Origin: Phaeobacter sp. A36a-5a
GTDB lineage: Bacteria; Pseudomonadota; Alphaproteobacteria; Rhodobacterales; Rhodobacteraceae
DNA: 64,000 nt
Direction of reading: 5' to 3'
NCBI RefSeq assembly: GCF_037911135.1
Contig: NZ_JBBLYU010000001.1
Span: 2,046,001 to 2,110,000 of the forward strand
A model generated the notes under the pieces. It made no database searches and had not been told where the DNA came from. It worked only from the letters and a program-made list of their open reading frames with translations. Positions within the stretch are counted from its first letter, which is position 1. Every line of letters starts with the position of its first letter. Shown piece by piece: positions 32,321-41,707 of the stretch. The position numbers and the translations under genes were made by a program.

Positions 32321-35300
32321 ATGTCTGACCTCCCGGTAATCGCCTCCCTCTGGATTGGTGGCAATCTCAGCTATCTTGAGCAAACCTGTCTGAAATCCTT
32401 TGCCGATCACGGGCATCGCACCCTGCTCTATACCTACGAGACGGTCGACAACTGCCCGCCGGGTGTCGAGCTGATGGATGCAAACCGGATTTTCCCGGCG
32501 TCGGATTTCATCCGCCACAAGGTCTCCGGCTCGCCTGCGGTTCATGCCGACGCCTTTCGCTACAAGATGATTTCCATGCAGAATGTGATCTGGGTGGATG
32601 CCGATGTTCTTTGCGTCAAACCCTGGGATTTTCAGGACCAATGGGTCTTTGGCTGGGAAAAACCGGGACGGCTGGTCTGTAATGCAGTTCTGGGATTGCC
32701 CCGGTTTTCGCGGACGCTACAGCGGTTGAACACATTCTGCGAAAACGAATACCCGATCCCGCCCTGGGTCAAGGGCGAGGAACGCGCGGCCCTGGAGGCG
32801 GCTCATGCGGCTGGCAACCCGGTTCATGTCTCCGAATTGAAATGGGGCGTCTGGGGGCCGTCGGCGCTGACCTATTTCCTGAATGAAACCGGTGAGATGG
32901 CGCATGTGAAACCGCAGATGGCCTTCTTTCAGATCTCTTTCAAAGAACGCCGGAACCTGCTGTCACCGGGCTATACCGTAGAGAAGAAGATCGACGAGGG
33001 CTGCTATGGTGTGCATCTGTGGAACCGTCGGCTGAGCCGACGCCTGATCACCCATGAAGGCGGCATTCCTCATCCCGACAGCTATCTCGGCCGCGCGCTG
33101 GTCCGGCATGATATCGACGCCGCCGCCGCACCGATCCCGGACCGGCCCCCACAGGGCAAACCCACTCAGGCCGAACTTGCCAAAGCCGCGGCTGCAACCG
33201 CAAAAACCCCGGCTCCGGCGCCACGGGCAGCAGCACAACAGACCGCGCATCCCCTGCTCAAAATGCCGCTGGATCGTCTCACGCAGAGCGCCCATTACCA
33301 GCGGGCGATCGACAATCTGGAGCTGCGGACCGAAACACTCGGGGATCGCCTCGCGCCGCTGGCAGAGCCGGTTTCCCACGACAATATCCTGATCCTCACC
33401 TCGATGAAGAACGAGGCCCCGTTCATTCTGGAGTGGATCGCCTATCACAAGGCAATCGGGGCGAAACACTTCCTGATCTACACCAACGACTGCCGCGACA
33501 ATACCGATGAAATGCTGGACCGTCTGGCAGAACTGGGGCTGGTCACCCGCGTTGACAATCCCTGGGATCCGGCCTCCGGCAAGAAGCCCCAGCATGTCGC
33601 GCTGGAGGACGCCATGAGACAGCCTGCCTTCAAGGCTGCGGATTGGGTTTTGACCATTGATGTCGATGAATTTGTGAACATCCATGTCGGTGACGGCAGA
33701 TTTGCCGATCTGTTCAGGGCCGCTGGCGATCCGAATGTGATCTCCTTTACCTGGAAATTCTTCGGCAATGGCGGGGTTGGCACCTATGAAGACCGCCCCA
33801 TTATCGAACAGTTCACCCGCTGCGCGCCCGAGTTCATCCCAAAACCCAGGCTTGGCTGGGGGTTCAAGAGCATGGTGCATAAATCCGCGCCCTACACCAA
33901 GATAGGCGTTCACCGCCCGCTGAAGATCGACAACGAAGACAACGTCTCGCAGGTGCGCTGGGTCAACGGGTCCGGGCGCGTCATGCCTGATATGCTGCTC
34001 ACCAACAACGGCTGGCGCTCCACCAAACGCTCGCTTGGCTATCGGATGGCGACACTGAACCACTATGTGCTGCGGTCGGCCGACAGTTTCCTGGTGAAAC
34101 GGGATCGTGGGCGGATCAACCATACCGAGCAGGATCAGGGGATCGACTATTGGGCGCGCCGCAACTACGCCTCGGAAACCGACGGGCGGATGCTCAATCG
34201 CCTGCCGATGATGCGGGCCGAACTGGATCAGCTGATGGTGGATCCGCAGCTGGCACGCCTGCACAGAGAGGCCGTGCAATGGCATAGGGCCAAAATCGAC
34301 GATCTGAAATCTCAGCCGGAATACGCCAATCTATATGAAAACCTGACCGAGGTCGCGCGCCCGGATGCGATCTACCTCACCAAGCTTGAGGATCAGGCCG
34401 AGGCAGGCACCCCGGCAGGTGTGCAGATCCCCGAACCGGAGGCGCTGCTGCTCTCTCCCGCCCAGATCAAGGCCAAGACCCGGCTGCTGAAAGAGATGGT
34501 GCAGGGCAAGATCCGCGTTGCGGACCTGAAAACACGCGAGGCCGAGCTGGGAGCCGATATCGATATCGCCGACCTCGCCCAGAAGATGCAGCGCCCCTCT
34601 GCGCCTGCGCCTGCCGTCGTCGCGCCTGCCCCGGCGCCTGCCAGCCGCGTGGTCACGATCGCGCCGGCCGCTACCAATGCCCAGATCAAAAATCAGGGCG
34701 CCCTTGATCGTTCCGCCGTCAGGCGTCCGGACGCGCCGGACAGCGCCCAACCGATGACCGGTGATGCACGGTTCACCGACATGCGCGCCCATGCCGCCCA
34801 GCGTGCCGGCTTCTTCTGGGAGGACAAGGACAACGCGCTGTTTTACGAGCCTTCTGGCAAGCGGCTGGTGGTCAGCTTCGACAATATCCATGTCGTCCAG
34901 CAAAAGGAGGGCCAGCGCTGGCCCTGGGGTTACAAGCTGCTGTCGCAGACCATGGGCTGTTCGGTGCTTGGCGTGATCGGCGCCAAGCGGAACTGGTTCC
35001 GCAACCCCTTTGTGCATGACAGCTTTGACCAGCTGCGCGACAGCGGCTTCTTTGCACAATTTGACGAGGTTCTGTTCTATGGCGCCTCCATGGGGGCCTT
35101 TGGCGCACTCACCTATTCGCAATGCGCACCAGGCTCCAAGGTCTTTGCCATCGCGCCGCAGACCACGCTCGACCGTCGCATCCTGCCGGATGACAACCGC
35201 TGGGGCTGGACCGCGCGTCTGGATTGGGAGGACCGCTATGCGGATGCAGCGCAGGCGACCCAGTCGGCAGAGGATGTCGTGGTCCTGTACGACCCCTATT

Positions 35301-35653
35301 TCGCGCCGGATGTGGAACAGGTGAACCGGCTCACAGGTGACAATATCCGCAAGATGAGGATGCCGTTCTTCGGCCACCAGCTGCCACAGGCGCTGGCCAA
35401 TATGAACATCCTCAAACCGATGCTGAACGAAATCTGCGAGGGCCGTTTCACCTCCCAACGGTTCTACCAACTGCTGCGCGCGCGTCGCGATCTGCCCCGA
35501 TACCAGCACGACCTCCTGATGAAGGCCGAGGAGAAAAACCACAGGAAACTGGCCATTCAGGTCTGCGAATACACGCTGAAGAAACGCAATGCGAAAAACA
35601 TTCGCAACTCGCTGGAACGGCTGCGTGCCGAACTCGCCGAGGCAGAGGGCTAG
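32321..35653 (+). CDS. Three-module fusion: sugar transferase, glycosyltransferase 2-like, alpha/beta-hydrolase-like
   Basis: A 1,110-aa protein from the ATG at 32321. Module 1 (about residues 1-290) resembles a Gly_transf_sug-type transferase: PVIASLWIGGNLSYLEQTCLKS and the metal-binding WVDADVLCVK at 91-100. Module 2 (about 355-680) resembles the 'hands-off' glycosyltransferase 2 family: ILTSMKNEAPFILEWIAYHK, the acidic WVLTIDVDEFVNIHVGDG near 448, and KRDRGRINH. Module 3 (about 860-1,110) resembles an alpha/beta hydrolase with nucleophile elbow YGASMGAFGALTY near 922. Alanine/proline-rich linkers join the modules. It should be cytoplasmic. The next gene is a free-standing homologue of module 2, three bases downstream. 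Substrates are unknown. Confidence 0.7.
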   Translation: MSDLPVIASLWIGGNLSYLEQTCLKSFADHGHRTLLYTYETVDNCPPGVELMDANRIFPASDFIRHKVSGSPAVHADAFRYKMISMQNVIWVDADVLCVKPWDFQDQWVFGWEKPGRLVCNAVLGLPRFSRTLQRLNTFCENEYPIPPWVKGEERAALEAAHAAGNPVHVSELKWGVWGPSALTYFLNETGEMAHVKPQMAFFQISFKERRNLLSPGYTVEKKIDEGCYGVHLWNRRLSRRLITHEGGIPHPDSYLGRALVRHDIDAAAAPIPDRPPQGKPTQAELAKAAAATAKTPAPAPRAAAQQTAHPLLKMPLDRLTQSAHYQRAIDNLELRTETLGDRLAPLAEPVSHDNILILTSMKNEAPFILEWIAYHKAIGAKHFLIYTNDCRDNTDEMLDRLAELGLVTRVDNPWDPASGKKPQHVALEDAMRQPAFKAADWVLTIDVDEFVNIHVGDGRFADLFRAAGDPNVISFTWKFFGNGGVGTYEDRPIIEQFTRCAPEFIPKPRLGWGFKSMVHKSAPYTKIGVHRPLKIDNEDNVSQVRWVNGSGRVMPDMLLTNNGWRSTKRSLGYRMATLNHYVLRSADSFLVKRDRGRINHTEQDQGIDYWARRNYASETDGRMLNRLPMMRAELDQLMVDPQLARLHREAVQWHRAKIDDLKSQPEYANLYENLTEVARPDAIYLTKLEDQAEAGTPAGVQIPEPEALLLSPAQIKAKTRLLKEMVQGKIRVADLKTREAELGADIDIADLAQKMQRPSAPAPAVVAPAPAPASRVVTIAPAATNAQIKNQGALDRSAVRRPDAPDSAQPMTGDARFTDMRAHAAQRAGFFWEDKDNALFYEPSGKRLVVSFDNIHVVQQKEGQRWPWGYKLLSQTMGCSVLGVIGAKRNWFRNPFVHDSFDQLRDSGFFAQFDEVLFYGASMGAFGALTYSQCAPGSKVFAIAPQTTLDRRILPDDNRWGWTARLDWEDRYADAAQATQSAEDVVVLYDPYFAPDVEQVNRLTGDNIRKMRMPFFGHQLPQALANMNILKPMLNEICEGRFTSQRFYQLLRARRDLPRYQHDLLMKAEEKNHRKLAIQVCEYTLKKRNAKNIRNSLERLRAELAEAEG

Positions 35654-35656
35654 GTC

Positions 35657-36778
35657 ATGACAACACGCCCTGCAAAGACGGCTCAGCGTCTGATCATCAC
35701 CTGTATGAAAAACGAAGGCCCCTTCATCCTGGAATGGGTCGCCCACCACCGCGCCCTCGGGTTCGATCATATCCTGGTTTTCACCAATGACTGCGACGAC
35801 GGCACTGTCGAGCTGCTCGATGCGCTGGCGGCCCGTGGCTATGTCACCCGGATGGACAACCCTTATCAGGAGATGGGCAGCGGCTATAATCCGCAGAAAG
35901 GTGCGTTGAAATTCGCAGAAGGTCTTGATCTGGTCCGGGAGGCCGAGTGGGTTCTGGTCTCTGATGTGGATGAGTTCGTGAACATTCACGTTGGCGACGG
36001 CGACCTCGACAGCCTTTTTGCTGCCACCGGTGATCCCGACATGATCTCGATGCAATGGCGCCTGTTCGGCAACAGTTTCCGCGATTCCTATGAGGACGTG
36101 CTGCTGACCCAGCAGCATACCTATTGCGCGCCCAAATACTGCCCTGCCCCGATCCAGGCCTGGGGCATCAAAACCCTGTTCCGAACGCGAGGGGACCATG
36201 TCGCCGGAGGCTATGACCGCATTGGCGTCCACCGTCCGCTGAAACGGCGCATAGAGGGGATGCCGAATTGGGTGGCAGGCACGGGAAAACCGGTGCCCGA
36301 GGATATGGCCGATCAGGGCTGGCGTTTCGGCATTCGCGACCACGGCTACGACATGGTGACGCTGAACCATTACGCCGTACGCAGCACCGAGAGCTTCCTT
36401 GTCAAACGCGACCGTGGCCGGGTGAACCATGTGGAGCGCGACCAGGGGCTGGCCTATTGGATGCGCATGAATTTCAACATGGAACAGGATCTCACCATAC
36501 AGCGCCGCCTTCCGGCAACGAAAAAGGAACTGACCCGGCTCAAACGGCTCAAGGGGATCAAGGCGCTGCATGACGCTGCGGTCACCGCCCACCGCAGCAA
36601 GATCACCGAGCTGATGGCGCGCGACGACATGAAGGCCTTCTACGAAGAGATCTCCTCGGCAAAGCTGACGCTGCTTTCACGGCATCTGAATTTCGTCTCC
36701 CGTGCCCAGTTCAACGATGGCCCGGACGCAATCTCTCCCGACCTGATACGGCGGCTGGAACAGGTGCCTGTCCTCTAG
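35657..36778 (+). CDS. Glycosyltransferase family 2-like protein
   Basis: A 373-aa protein closely resembling the middle module of the preceding gene. It shares the N-terminal ITCMKNEGPFILEWVAHHRALGF, the acidic WVLVSDVDEFVNIHVGDG near residue 105, the VRSTESFLVKRDRGRVNH segment near 255 and AYWMRMNFN. It is transcribed with the fusion gene (three-base gap) and probably arose by duplication. It is likely a nucleotide-sugar-dependent transferase acting on a surface glycan; the sugar is unknown. It converges with the catabolic operon that follows, with about 30 bases between the stops. Confidence 0.8.
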   Translation: MTTRPAKTAQRLIITCMKNEGPFILEWVAHHRALGFDHILVFTNDCDDGTVELLDALAARGYVTRMDNPYQEMGSGYNPQKGALKFAEGLDLVREAEWVLVSDVDEFVNIHVGDGDLDSLFAATGDPDMISMQWRLFGNSFRDSYEDVLLTQQHTYCAPKYCPAPIQAWGIKTLFRTRGDHVAGGYDRIGVHRPLKRRIEGMPNWVAGTGKPVPEDMADQGWRFGIRDHGYDMVTLNHYAVRSTESFLVKRDRGRVNHVERDQGLAYWMRMNFNMEQDLTIQRRLPATKKELTRLKRLKGIKALHDAAVTAHRSKITELMARDDMKAFYEEISSAKLTLLSRHLNFVSRAQFNDGPDAISPDLIRRLEQVPVL

Positions 36779-36809
36779 CAGCCGGAATCCCGAGGCGCGG
36801 ATCCCTGCG

Positions 36810-38426
36810 CTACTCCGCTTTCAGGCGAAACCGCTGGATCTTGCCGGTTTCGGTTTTCGGCAGGGCGTCGATGTAGACGATATCGCGGGGATATTTATAG
36901 GGCGCGATGGTCGCCTTGACGTGGTCCTGAAGCGCCTTGGTCAAAACATCCGACGGGCTGCTGCCCTCGGCCAGCACCACATGCGCCTGCACAATCTCTC
37001 CGCGCGCCTCATCCTTGGCGCCAATGACCGCGCATTCGGCCACCGCCTCATGCGACAGCAGCGCCGCCTCGACCTCCGGGCCTGCGATATTATACCCGGC
37101 CGAGACAATCATATCGTCATTGCGCGCCGCAAAATGCAGATAGCCATCAGCGTCCATCACGAAACTGTCACCGGTGATGTTCCAGCCATCGCGCACATAG
37201 CTGTCCTGACGCGTATCCGCCAGATAGCGACAACCCGTCGGCCCCTTGACCGCCAGCCGGCCAATCTCGCCGCGCGGCGCCTCTTTGCCCTCCGCATCCA
37301 GCACCCGCACCTGATACCCCCGGACCGGCTTGCCAGTACAGGCCGGGCGATGATCGTCGAACCGGTTGGAGATAAAGATATGCAGCATCTCCGTCGCCCC
37401 GATCCCATCCAGCATCGGTTTGCCAGTCTGCGCCATCCAATCCTCATAAACCGGCGCGGGCAGCGTCTCGCCCGCAGAAACAGCCGCCCGCAGCGACGAC
37501 AGATCGGCCCCCTCCTCCATCGCGCGCAACATCACCCTGTAGGCGGTTGGCGCGGTAAAACAGACGGTCGCCCGGTATTTCTCAATAATCTCGATGAGAT
37601 TCGGCGGCGAGGCATTCTCCAGCAATGTCGCCGCCGCCCCGAACCGCAGCGGAAAAATCGCAAGCCCGCCAAGGCCGAAGGTAAACGCCAGCGGCGGCGA
37701 GCCGACAAAGATATCTTCGGGCGTCACGCCCAGTACTTCCGCCGCGTAGCCATCCGCAATCATCAACAGATCACGGTGGAAATGCATGGTCGCCTTGGGC
37801 GCGCCGGTGGTGCCCGAGGTAAAGCCCAGCAGCGCCACATCGTCCCGGCCCGTGGCCACAGCCTCGAAACTCACCGGCTTTTCCAGCGCCAGCCGGTCCA
37901 GCTCGGCATCATGGTTGGAGGTGCCATCAAACCCCACAACGGACGTCAGATATGCCGAGGTCTTGGCGCAGCTCACCAACTCCTCCATAAGCCGCGTGTC
38001 GCAGAGCGCATGGCTGATCTCAGCCTTGTCGACGATCTTGGCCAGCTCCCCCGTCCGCAGCATCGGCATGGTGTTAACAACCACCGCCCCCGCCTTGGTC
38101 GCTGCCAGCCAGCAGGCCACCATGGCCGGGTTATTGGCCGAACGGATCAGCACCCGGTTGCCCGGCTTCACCCCCAAATCCTCCACCAGAACATGGGCCA
38201 GCCGGTTGGTCCAATCGGCCAGTTCCTTGTAGGTGCGTCGCCGCCCGTTGCCGATCAGGGCGGTATGGTCGCCAAATCCCCTGGCCACCATGGCATCGGT
38301 CAGTTCGACCGCGGCATTGAGCCGCTCGGGGTAGTCGAACCCCTCCATCAGGAACTCCGGCCACTGATCTGCCGGCGGCAGGTTATCGCGGGTGAATGTG
38401 TCGATATGTGCGCTTGGTCCCAGCAT
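36810..38426 (-). CDS. Aryl-CoA ligase, benzoate/2-aminobenzoate-CoA ligase family
   Basis: A 538-aa AMP-forming ligase. The AMP motif is LLGFTSGTTGAPKATMHFH near residue 190, the aromatic-acid-binding region follows, and YLHFAARNDDMIVSAGYNIAGPEVE near 430 and the catalytic lysine in PKTETGKIQRFRL close the protein. Family membership is benzoate-CoA-ligase-like. With the fused monooxygenase-reductase of this operon it most likely activates 2-aminobenzoate (anthranilate) or a related aromatic acid to its CoA thioester. It is the last gene of the leftward operon, one base after the acyl-CoA dehydrogenase. Confidence 0.85.
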   Translation of the reverse strand: MLGPSAHIDTFTRDNLPPADQWPEFLMEGFDYPERLNAAVELTDAMVARGFGDHTALIGNGRRRTYKELADWTNRLAHVLVEDLGVKPGNRVLIRSANNPAMVACWLAATKAGAVVVNTMPMLRTGELAKIVDKAEISHALCDTRLMEELVSCAKTSAYLTSVVGFDGTSNHDAELDRLALEKPVSFEAVATGRDDVALLGFTSGTTGAPKATMHFHRDLLMIADGYAAEVLGVTPEDIFVGSPPLAFTFGLGGLAIFPLRFGAAATLLENASPPNLIEIIEKYRATVCFTAPTAYRVMLRAMEEGADLSSLRAAVSAGETLPAPVYEDWMAQTGKPMLDGIGATEMLHIFISNRFDDHRPACTGKPVRGYQVRVLDAEGKEAPRGEIGRLAVKGPTGCRYLADTRQDSYVRDGWNITGDSFVMDADGYLHFAARNDDMIVSAGYNIAGPEVEAALLSHEAVAECAVIGAKDEARGEIVQAHVVLAEGSSPSDVLTKALQDHVKATIAPYKYPRDIVYIDALPKTETGKIQRFRLKAE

Positions 38427-38427
38427 C

Positions 38428-39588
38428 TCAGCCCCCTTTTTGAAACGCGGAAATCGCCTGACGGGCGATCACCACACGCTGCACATCCGAAGCCCCCTCG
38501 TAGATCCGCAACGCTCTGATATCGCGATAGAGTTCCTCGACCTTCTGGCCCTGCCGCACGCCGTCACCGCCATGCAGCTGTACCGCCCTGTCGATGACTT
38601 GCTGCGCCTGGTCGGTGGAAAACAGCTTTGCCATGGCGGCCTCGCGGGTGATCCGCGCCGCGCCGCTGTCCTTGGCCCAGGCGGCACGGTAAACCAGCAG
38701 GGCGCTCGCATCCACATCCAGCGCCATATCGGCGATATGGCCCTGTACCATCTGCAAATCCGCCAGCGGCGCGCCCTGCACATGGCGCGTCGTCACCCGT
38801 GCCAGCGCCTCGTCCAGCGCCCGGCGGGCAAACCCCAGCGCAGCCGCCGCCACGGTGGAGCGGAATACATCCAGCACCGACATCGCAATCTTAAAACCGG
38901 CCCCCGCCTCCCCCAGCAGGGCGCTGCGCGGGATCCGGCAATCTGTGAACCTCAGCCTCGCCAATGGATGCGGCGCCAGTGTCTCCAGCCGCTCCACCAC
39001 CTCAAACCCCGGCAGGCCCGCAGGCACCACAAAGGCCGAGAGCCCCTTCGCCCCCGGTCCCTCGCCGGTACGGGCAAACAGAGTATAGACATCGGCAATC
39101 CCGCCGTTGGAGATCCAGGTTTTCTCCCCGTTCAGAACGTAATGATCGCCATCCAGCGTCGCGGTCATGGTGGAATTGGCCACATCCGACCCCGACTGCG
39201 GCTCCGTCAGGGCAAAGGCCGCGATCGCCTTGCCCGAGCGGGTCAGCGGCAACCACTCCTGCCGCTGTGCCGCGCTGCCAAACAGGGAGATCGCCCCGGT
39301 CCCCAGCCCCTGCATCGCAAAGGCGAAATCCGCCAGACCGTCGTGCCGCGCAAGCGTTTCGCGGATCAGGCAGAGCGTGCGCACATCCAGCGCCTCTCCG
39401 GCCATGGCGCCGGAATTCTGCGTCCAGCCGCCTGCACCAAGCGCCGCAACCAGCGCCCGGCAGGCCGCGTCGGTATCGCCGTGATCGATATCCGCCAGCG
39501 CCCCGGCAGCCCAGCTCTCCAGCTCCTCCGCCAGCGCCCGATGGCGTTCTTCGAAAAACGGCCAGCTCAGAAACGTCCTATCCGCCAT
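38428..39588 (-). CDS. Acyl-CoA dehydrogenase
   Basis: A 386-aa flavoprotein of the acyl-CoA dehydrogenase family. It has the FAD/substrate signature [19 protein letters not shown] near residue 135, [17 protein letters not shown] near 165, [20 protein letters not shown] near 215, and the C-terminal [19 protein letters not shown], which holds the usual catalytic acid. In the operon it would oxidise a ring-derived or cyclic acyl-CoA intermediate of aromatic acid breakdown. Length is typical. It follows the enoyl-CoA hydratase after about 100 bases and is one base from the ligase gene. Confidence 0.9.
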   Translation of the reverse strand: MADRTFLSWPFFEERHRALAEELESWAAGALADIDHGDTDAACRALVAALGAGGWTQNSGAMAGEALDVRTLCLIRETLARHDGLADFAFAMQGLGTGAISLFGSAAQRQEWLPLTRSGKAIAAFALTEPQSGSDVANSTMTATLDGDHYVLNGEKTWISNGGIADVYTLFARTGEGPGAKGLSAFVVPAGLPGFEVVERLETLAPHPLARLRFTDCRIPRSALLGEAGAGFKIAMSVLDVFRSTVAAAALGFARRALDEALARVTTRHVQGAPLADLQMVQGHIADMALDVDASALLVYRAAWAKDSGAARITREAAMAKLFSTDQAQQVIDRAVQLHGGDGVRQGQKVEELYRDIRALRIYEGASDVQRVVIARQAISAFQKGG

Positions 39589-39690
39589 ATCGCTCCTCCC
39601 GAGACAGGGCAGCGCCTGTCATCTTTCCCCAAATACTCCCGCCGGAGGCCTCTGCGCCCTCCTCCGGCGCCGGGGTCTCCGGGGGTCGGA

Positions 39691-40494
39691 TCAATCCCCT
39701 TCAAACAGGGGTTTTTCTTTCTTCACAAAGGCCTGATAGGCGCGCTCGAAATCGGCCGTCTGCATGCAGATCGCCTGCGCCTGCGCCTCCGCTTCGATGG
39801 CCTGTTCGATCGACATCGACCATTCCTGCGCCAGCATGGTTTTGGTCATCATATGACCAAAATTCGGACCCGAAACGATCCGCTCGGCCCAGTTGCGCGC
39901 CTCAGCCATCAGCTCGTCAGCCGCCACGATACGGTTGTGAAACCCCCAGGCATGGCCCTCATCCGCGCTCATGGATCGCCCGGTATAAAGCAACTCCGCC
40001 GCCCGTCCCTGACCGATGATCCTCGGCAGGATAGCACAGGCGCCCATGTCGCAGCCCGCCAGCCCGACGCGGGTAAACAGAAAGGCCGTCTTGGCCTCGG
40101 GCGTGGCGATCCGGATATCCGAGGCCATCGCGATGATCGCACCGGCCCCGACACAGACGCCGTCCAGCGCGGCGATGATCGGCTTGCCACAATTCACCAT
40201 CGCCTTGACCAGATCGCCGGTCATGCGGGTAAAGGCCAGCAGCTCCTTCATCGACATCTTCGTCAGGGGGCCAATGATATCATGCACATCGCCGCCGGAG
40301 CTGAAGTTGCCGCCGTTGGGTGCAAAAACCACCGCCTTTACGTCGTCATCGTAATGCAGCTCGCGAAACCAGTCGCGCAGCTCGGCATAGCTCTCAAAGC
40401 TCAGCGGGTTCTTCCGCTCGGGCCGGTTCAGCGCAACCGTTGCGACACCCGCGTCAACAGAGCACAGAAAATACTTGGTATCCGTCGAGATCAT
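39691..40494 (-). CDS. Enoyl-CoA hydratase/isomerase family protein
   Basis: A 267-aa crotonase-fold protein. The CoA and oxyanion-hole segments are [22 protein letters not shown] near residue 55 and [28 protein letters not shown] near 105, and the second active-site loop reads [22 protein letters not shown] near 140, with the pair of acids of classical hydratases altered. It probably handles a ring-cleavage or cyclic enoyl-CoA intermediate in the operon's pathway. The start overlaps the MarR stop by four bases (ATGA). A 100-base gap with a family-typical short repeat separates it from the acyl-CoA dehydrogenase. Confidence 0.85.
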   Translation of the reverse strand: MISTDTKYFLCSVDAGVATVALNRPERKNPLSFESYAELRDWFRELHYDDDVKAVVFAPNGGNFSSGGDVHDIIGPLTKMSMKELLAFTRMTGDLVKAMVNCGKPIIAALDGVCVGAGAIIAMASDIRIATPEAKTAFLFTRVGLAGCDMGACAILPRIIGQGRAAELLYTGRSMSADEGHAWGFHNRIVAADELMAEARNWAERIVSGPNFGHMMTKTMLAQEWSMSIEQAIEAEAQAQAICMQTADFERAYQAFVKKEKPLFEGD

Positions 40495-40949
40495 CCCTTG
40501 CGTCCTTCATTCTCAAGCCGTTTAGCCACCTGATCCAGAGCGTCGGACAGTGTCTGCACCTCCGCCTCCTGCACGCTGTCAAACATCCGGTCGATCCAGG
40601 CCTCATGCGCGGCGGCCTGGCGGGCAAATTCCGCCACCCCCGCCTCGGTCAGCCGCACCCGGCTGGCGCGCCGGTCACCGGGGACCTTTTCACGCTGCAC
40701 GTGGCCATCATCCACCAGCCGCTCGACGATGCCGGTCACATTGCCGTTGGAGACTTTAAGCACGCCGGAGAGTTCACTCATCTTCAGCCCGTCAAGATGC
40801 TGGCTCAGCGCTGCCATCACGTCAAAACGCGGCAAAGTCGTGCTGAACTCCTGCCGCAGGTTCTCGCGGATTTCGCTTTCCACGGCGCGGGTGGCCTTCA
40901 GAACCTTGAGCCACAGCCGCAGCCGGTCCTTGGAGCGGTCGGTCTGCAT
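40491..40949 (-). CDS. MarR-family transcriptional regulator
   Basis: A 152-aa winged-helix regulator. The DNA-binding region reads [40 protein letters not shown] (about 60-100) with flanking dimer helices. It is embedded in the operon it most likely controls, overlapping genes on both sides. A 26-bp palindrome of the size bound by MarR proteins covers the -35 box of the operon promoter at 44056-44082. Regulators of this type in aromatic-CoA operons usually release DNA on binding the aryl-CoA thioester; that ligand is inferred here. Confidence 0.9.
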   Translation of the reverse strand: MQTDRSKDRLRLWLKVLKATRAVESEIRENLRQEFSTTLPRFDVMAALSQHLDGLKMSELSGVLKVSNGNVTGIVERLVDDGHVQREKVPGDRRASRVRLTEAGVAEFARQAAAHEAWIDRMFDSVQEAEVQTLSDALDQVAKRLENEGRKG

Positions 40950-41707
40950 CAGATCTCGCCTCCGGTGATCGGCAGCGCACTGCCATTGATGGATGCGGCA
41001 GCCGTCCCGGCCAGATAGAGCGCGGCATCCGCTACCTCCTCCGGCTGGATGAACCGCCCCTGTGGATTGCCTGCACGCAGGGATTTCGCCGCGTCTTCAG
41101 CGCTCATGCCGGTGGTCGCCACAATGGTGGCGATCGACCGCTCCAGAAGCGGCGTCTCAATGAACCCCGGACAGATCGCATTCACCGTGATCCCGCTGCG
41201 CGCCAGCTCCTGCGCCAGCGCCCGTGTCAGACCGATGACCCCGTGTTTGGCCGCACAATAGCCCGCGACATAGGGGTATCCCTTTAGCCCCGCAGTGGAG
41301 GCCACGGCGATCATCCGTCCCCAGCCTTCGGCCTTCATATCGGGCAGCGCCGCCTGCCACAGGTTGAACACCCCCGACAGGTTGACGGCAAGCGCCGCTG
41401 CGAAATCGCCCTCATCCATTCTGGCAAAGGGCTTGGAAGGCGCCGCACCCGCGTTGGCAATGGCAATGGTGATCGGGCCCTGCTGTTCACGGGCCGCCGC
41501 AAGCGTCTCGCGGACCGCCTCGGCATCGGTGACATCACAGGCCAGTGGCAGGCCATCCACCTCGGCGGCGACCTCCTCCAACGGTGCCTTGCGCCGCCCC
41601 AGCAGCGTTAGCCGCGCGCCCTGCGCCGCAAAGCCCCGCGCAAGGGCGGCACCCACGCCAGAGCCTCCGCCGGTGATTACCACATGTTTCCCGCAGATCT
41701 CGCTCAT
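40949..41707 (-). CDS. Short-chain dehydrogenase, 3-hydroxyacyl-CoA dehydrogenase-like
   Basis: A 252-aa SDR oxidoreductase. The nucleotide-binding glycine motif is [17 protein letters not shown] near residue 12, [10 protein letters not shown] lies near 88, and the catalytic [20 protein letters not shown] near 155 has the Tyr-x3-Lys pair; a serine in VASTAG precedes it. It likely oxidises the 3-hydroxyacyl-CoA made by the hydratase. Its start overlaps the monooxygenase-reductase stop by four bases, and its stop overlaps the MarR start by one base, so the genes are tightly coupled. Confidence 0.9.
   Translation of the reverse strand: MSEICGKHVVITGGGSGVGAALARGFAAQGARLTLLGRRKAPLEEVAAEVDGLPLACDVTDAEAVRETLAAAREQQGPITIAIANAGAAPSKPFARMDEGDFAAALAVNLSGVFNLWQAALPDMKAEGWGRMIAVASTAGLKGYPYVAGYCAAKHGVIGLTRALAQELARSGITVNAICPGFIETPLLERSIATIVATTGMSAEDAAKSLRAGNPQGRFIQPEEVADAALYLAGTAAASINGSALPITGGEI

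Noticed and set aside
34331-36592. A 750-codon frame opposite the two glycosyltransferase genes (minus strand).
   Set aside because: Same type of shadow; the plus-strand genes have clear motifs and coupled spacing.
36921-40533. Long plus-strand frames opposite the ligase, dehydrogenase and hydratase genes.
   Set aside because: Low-complexity His/Arg/Gln-rich translations without ribosome sites; the minus-strand operon explains the open frames.
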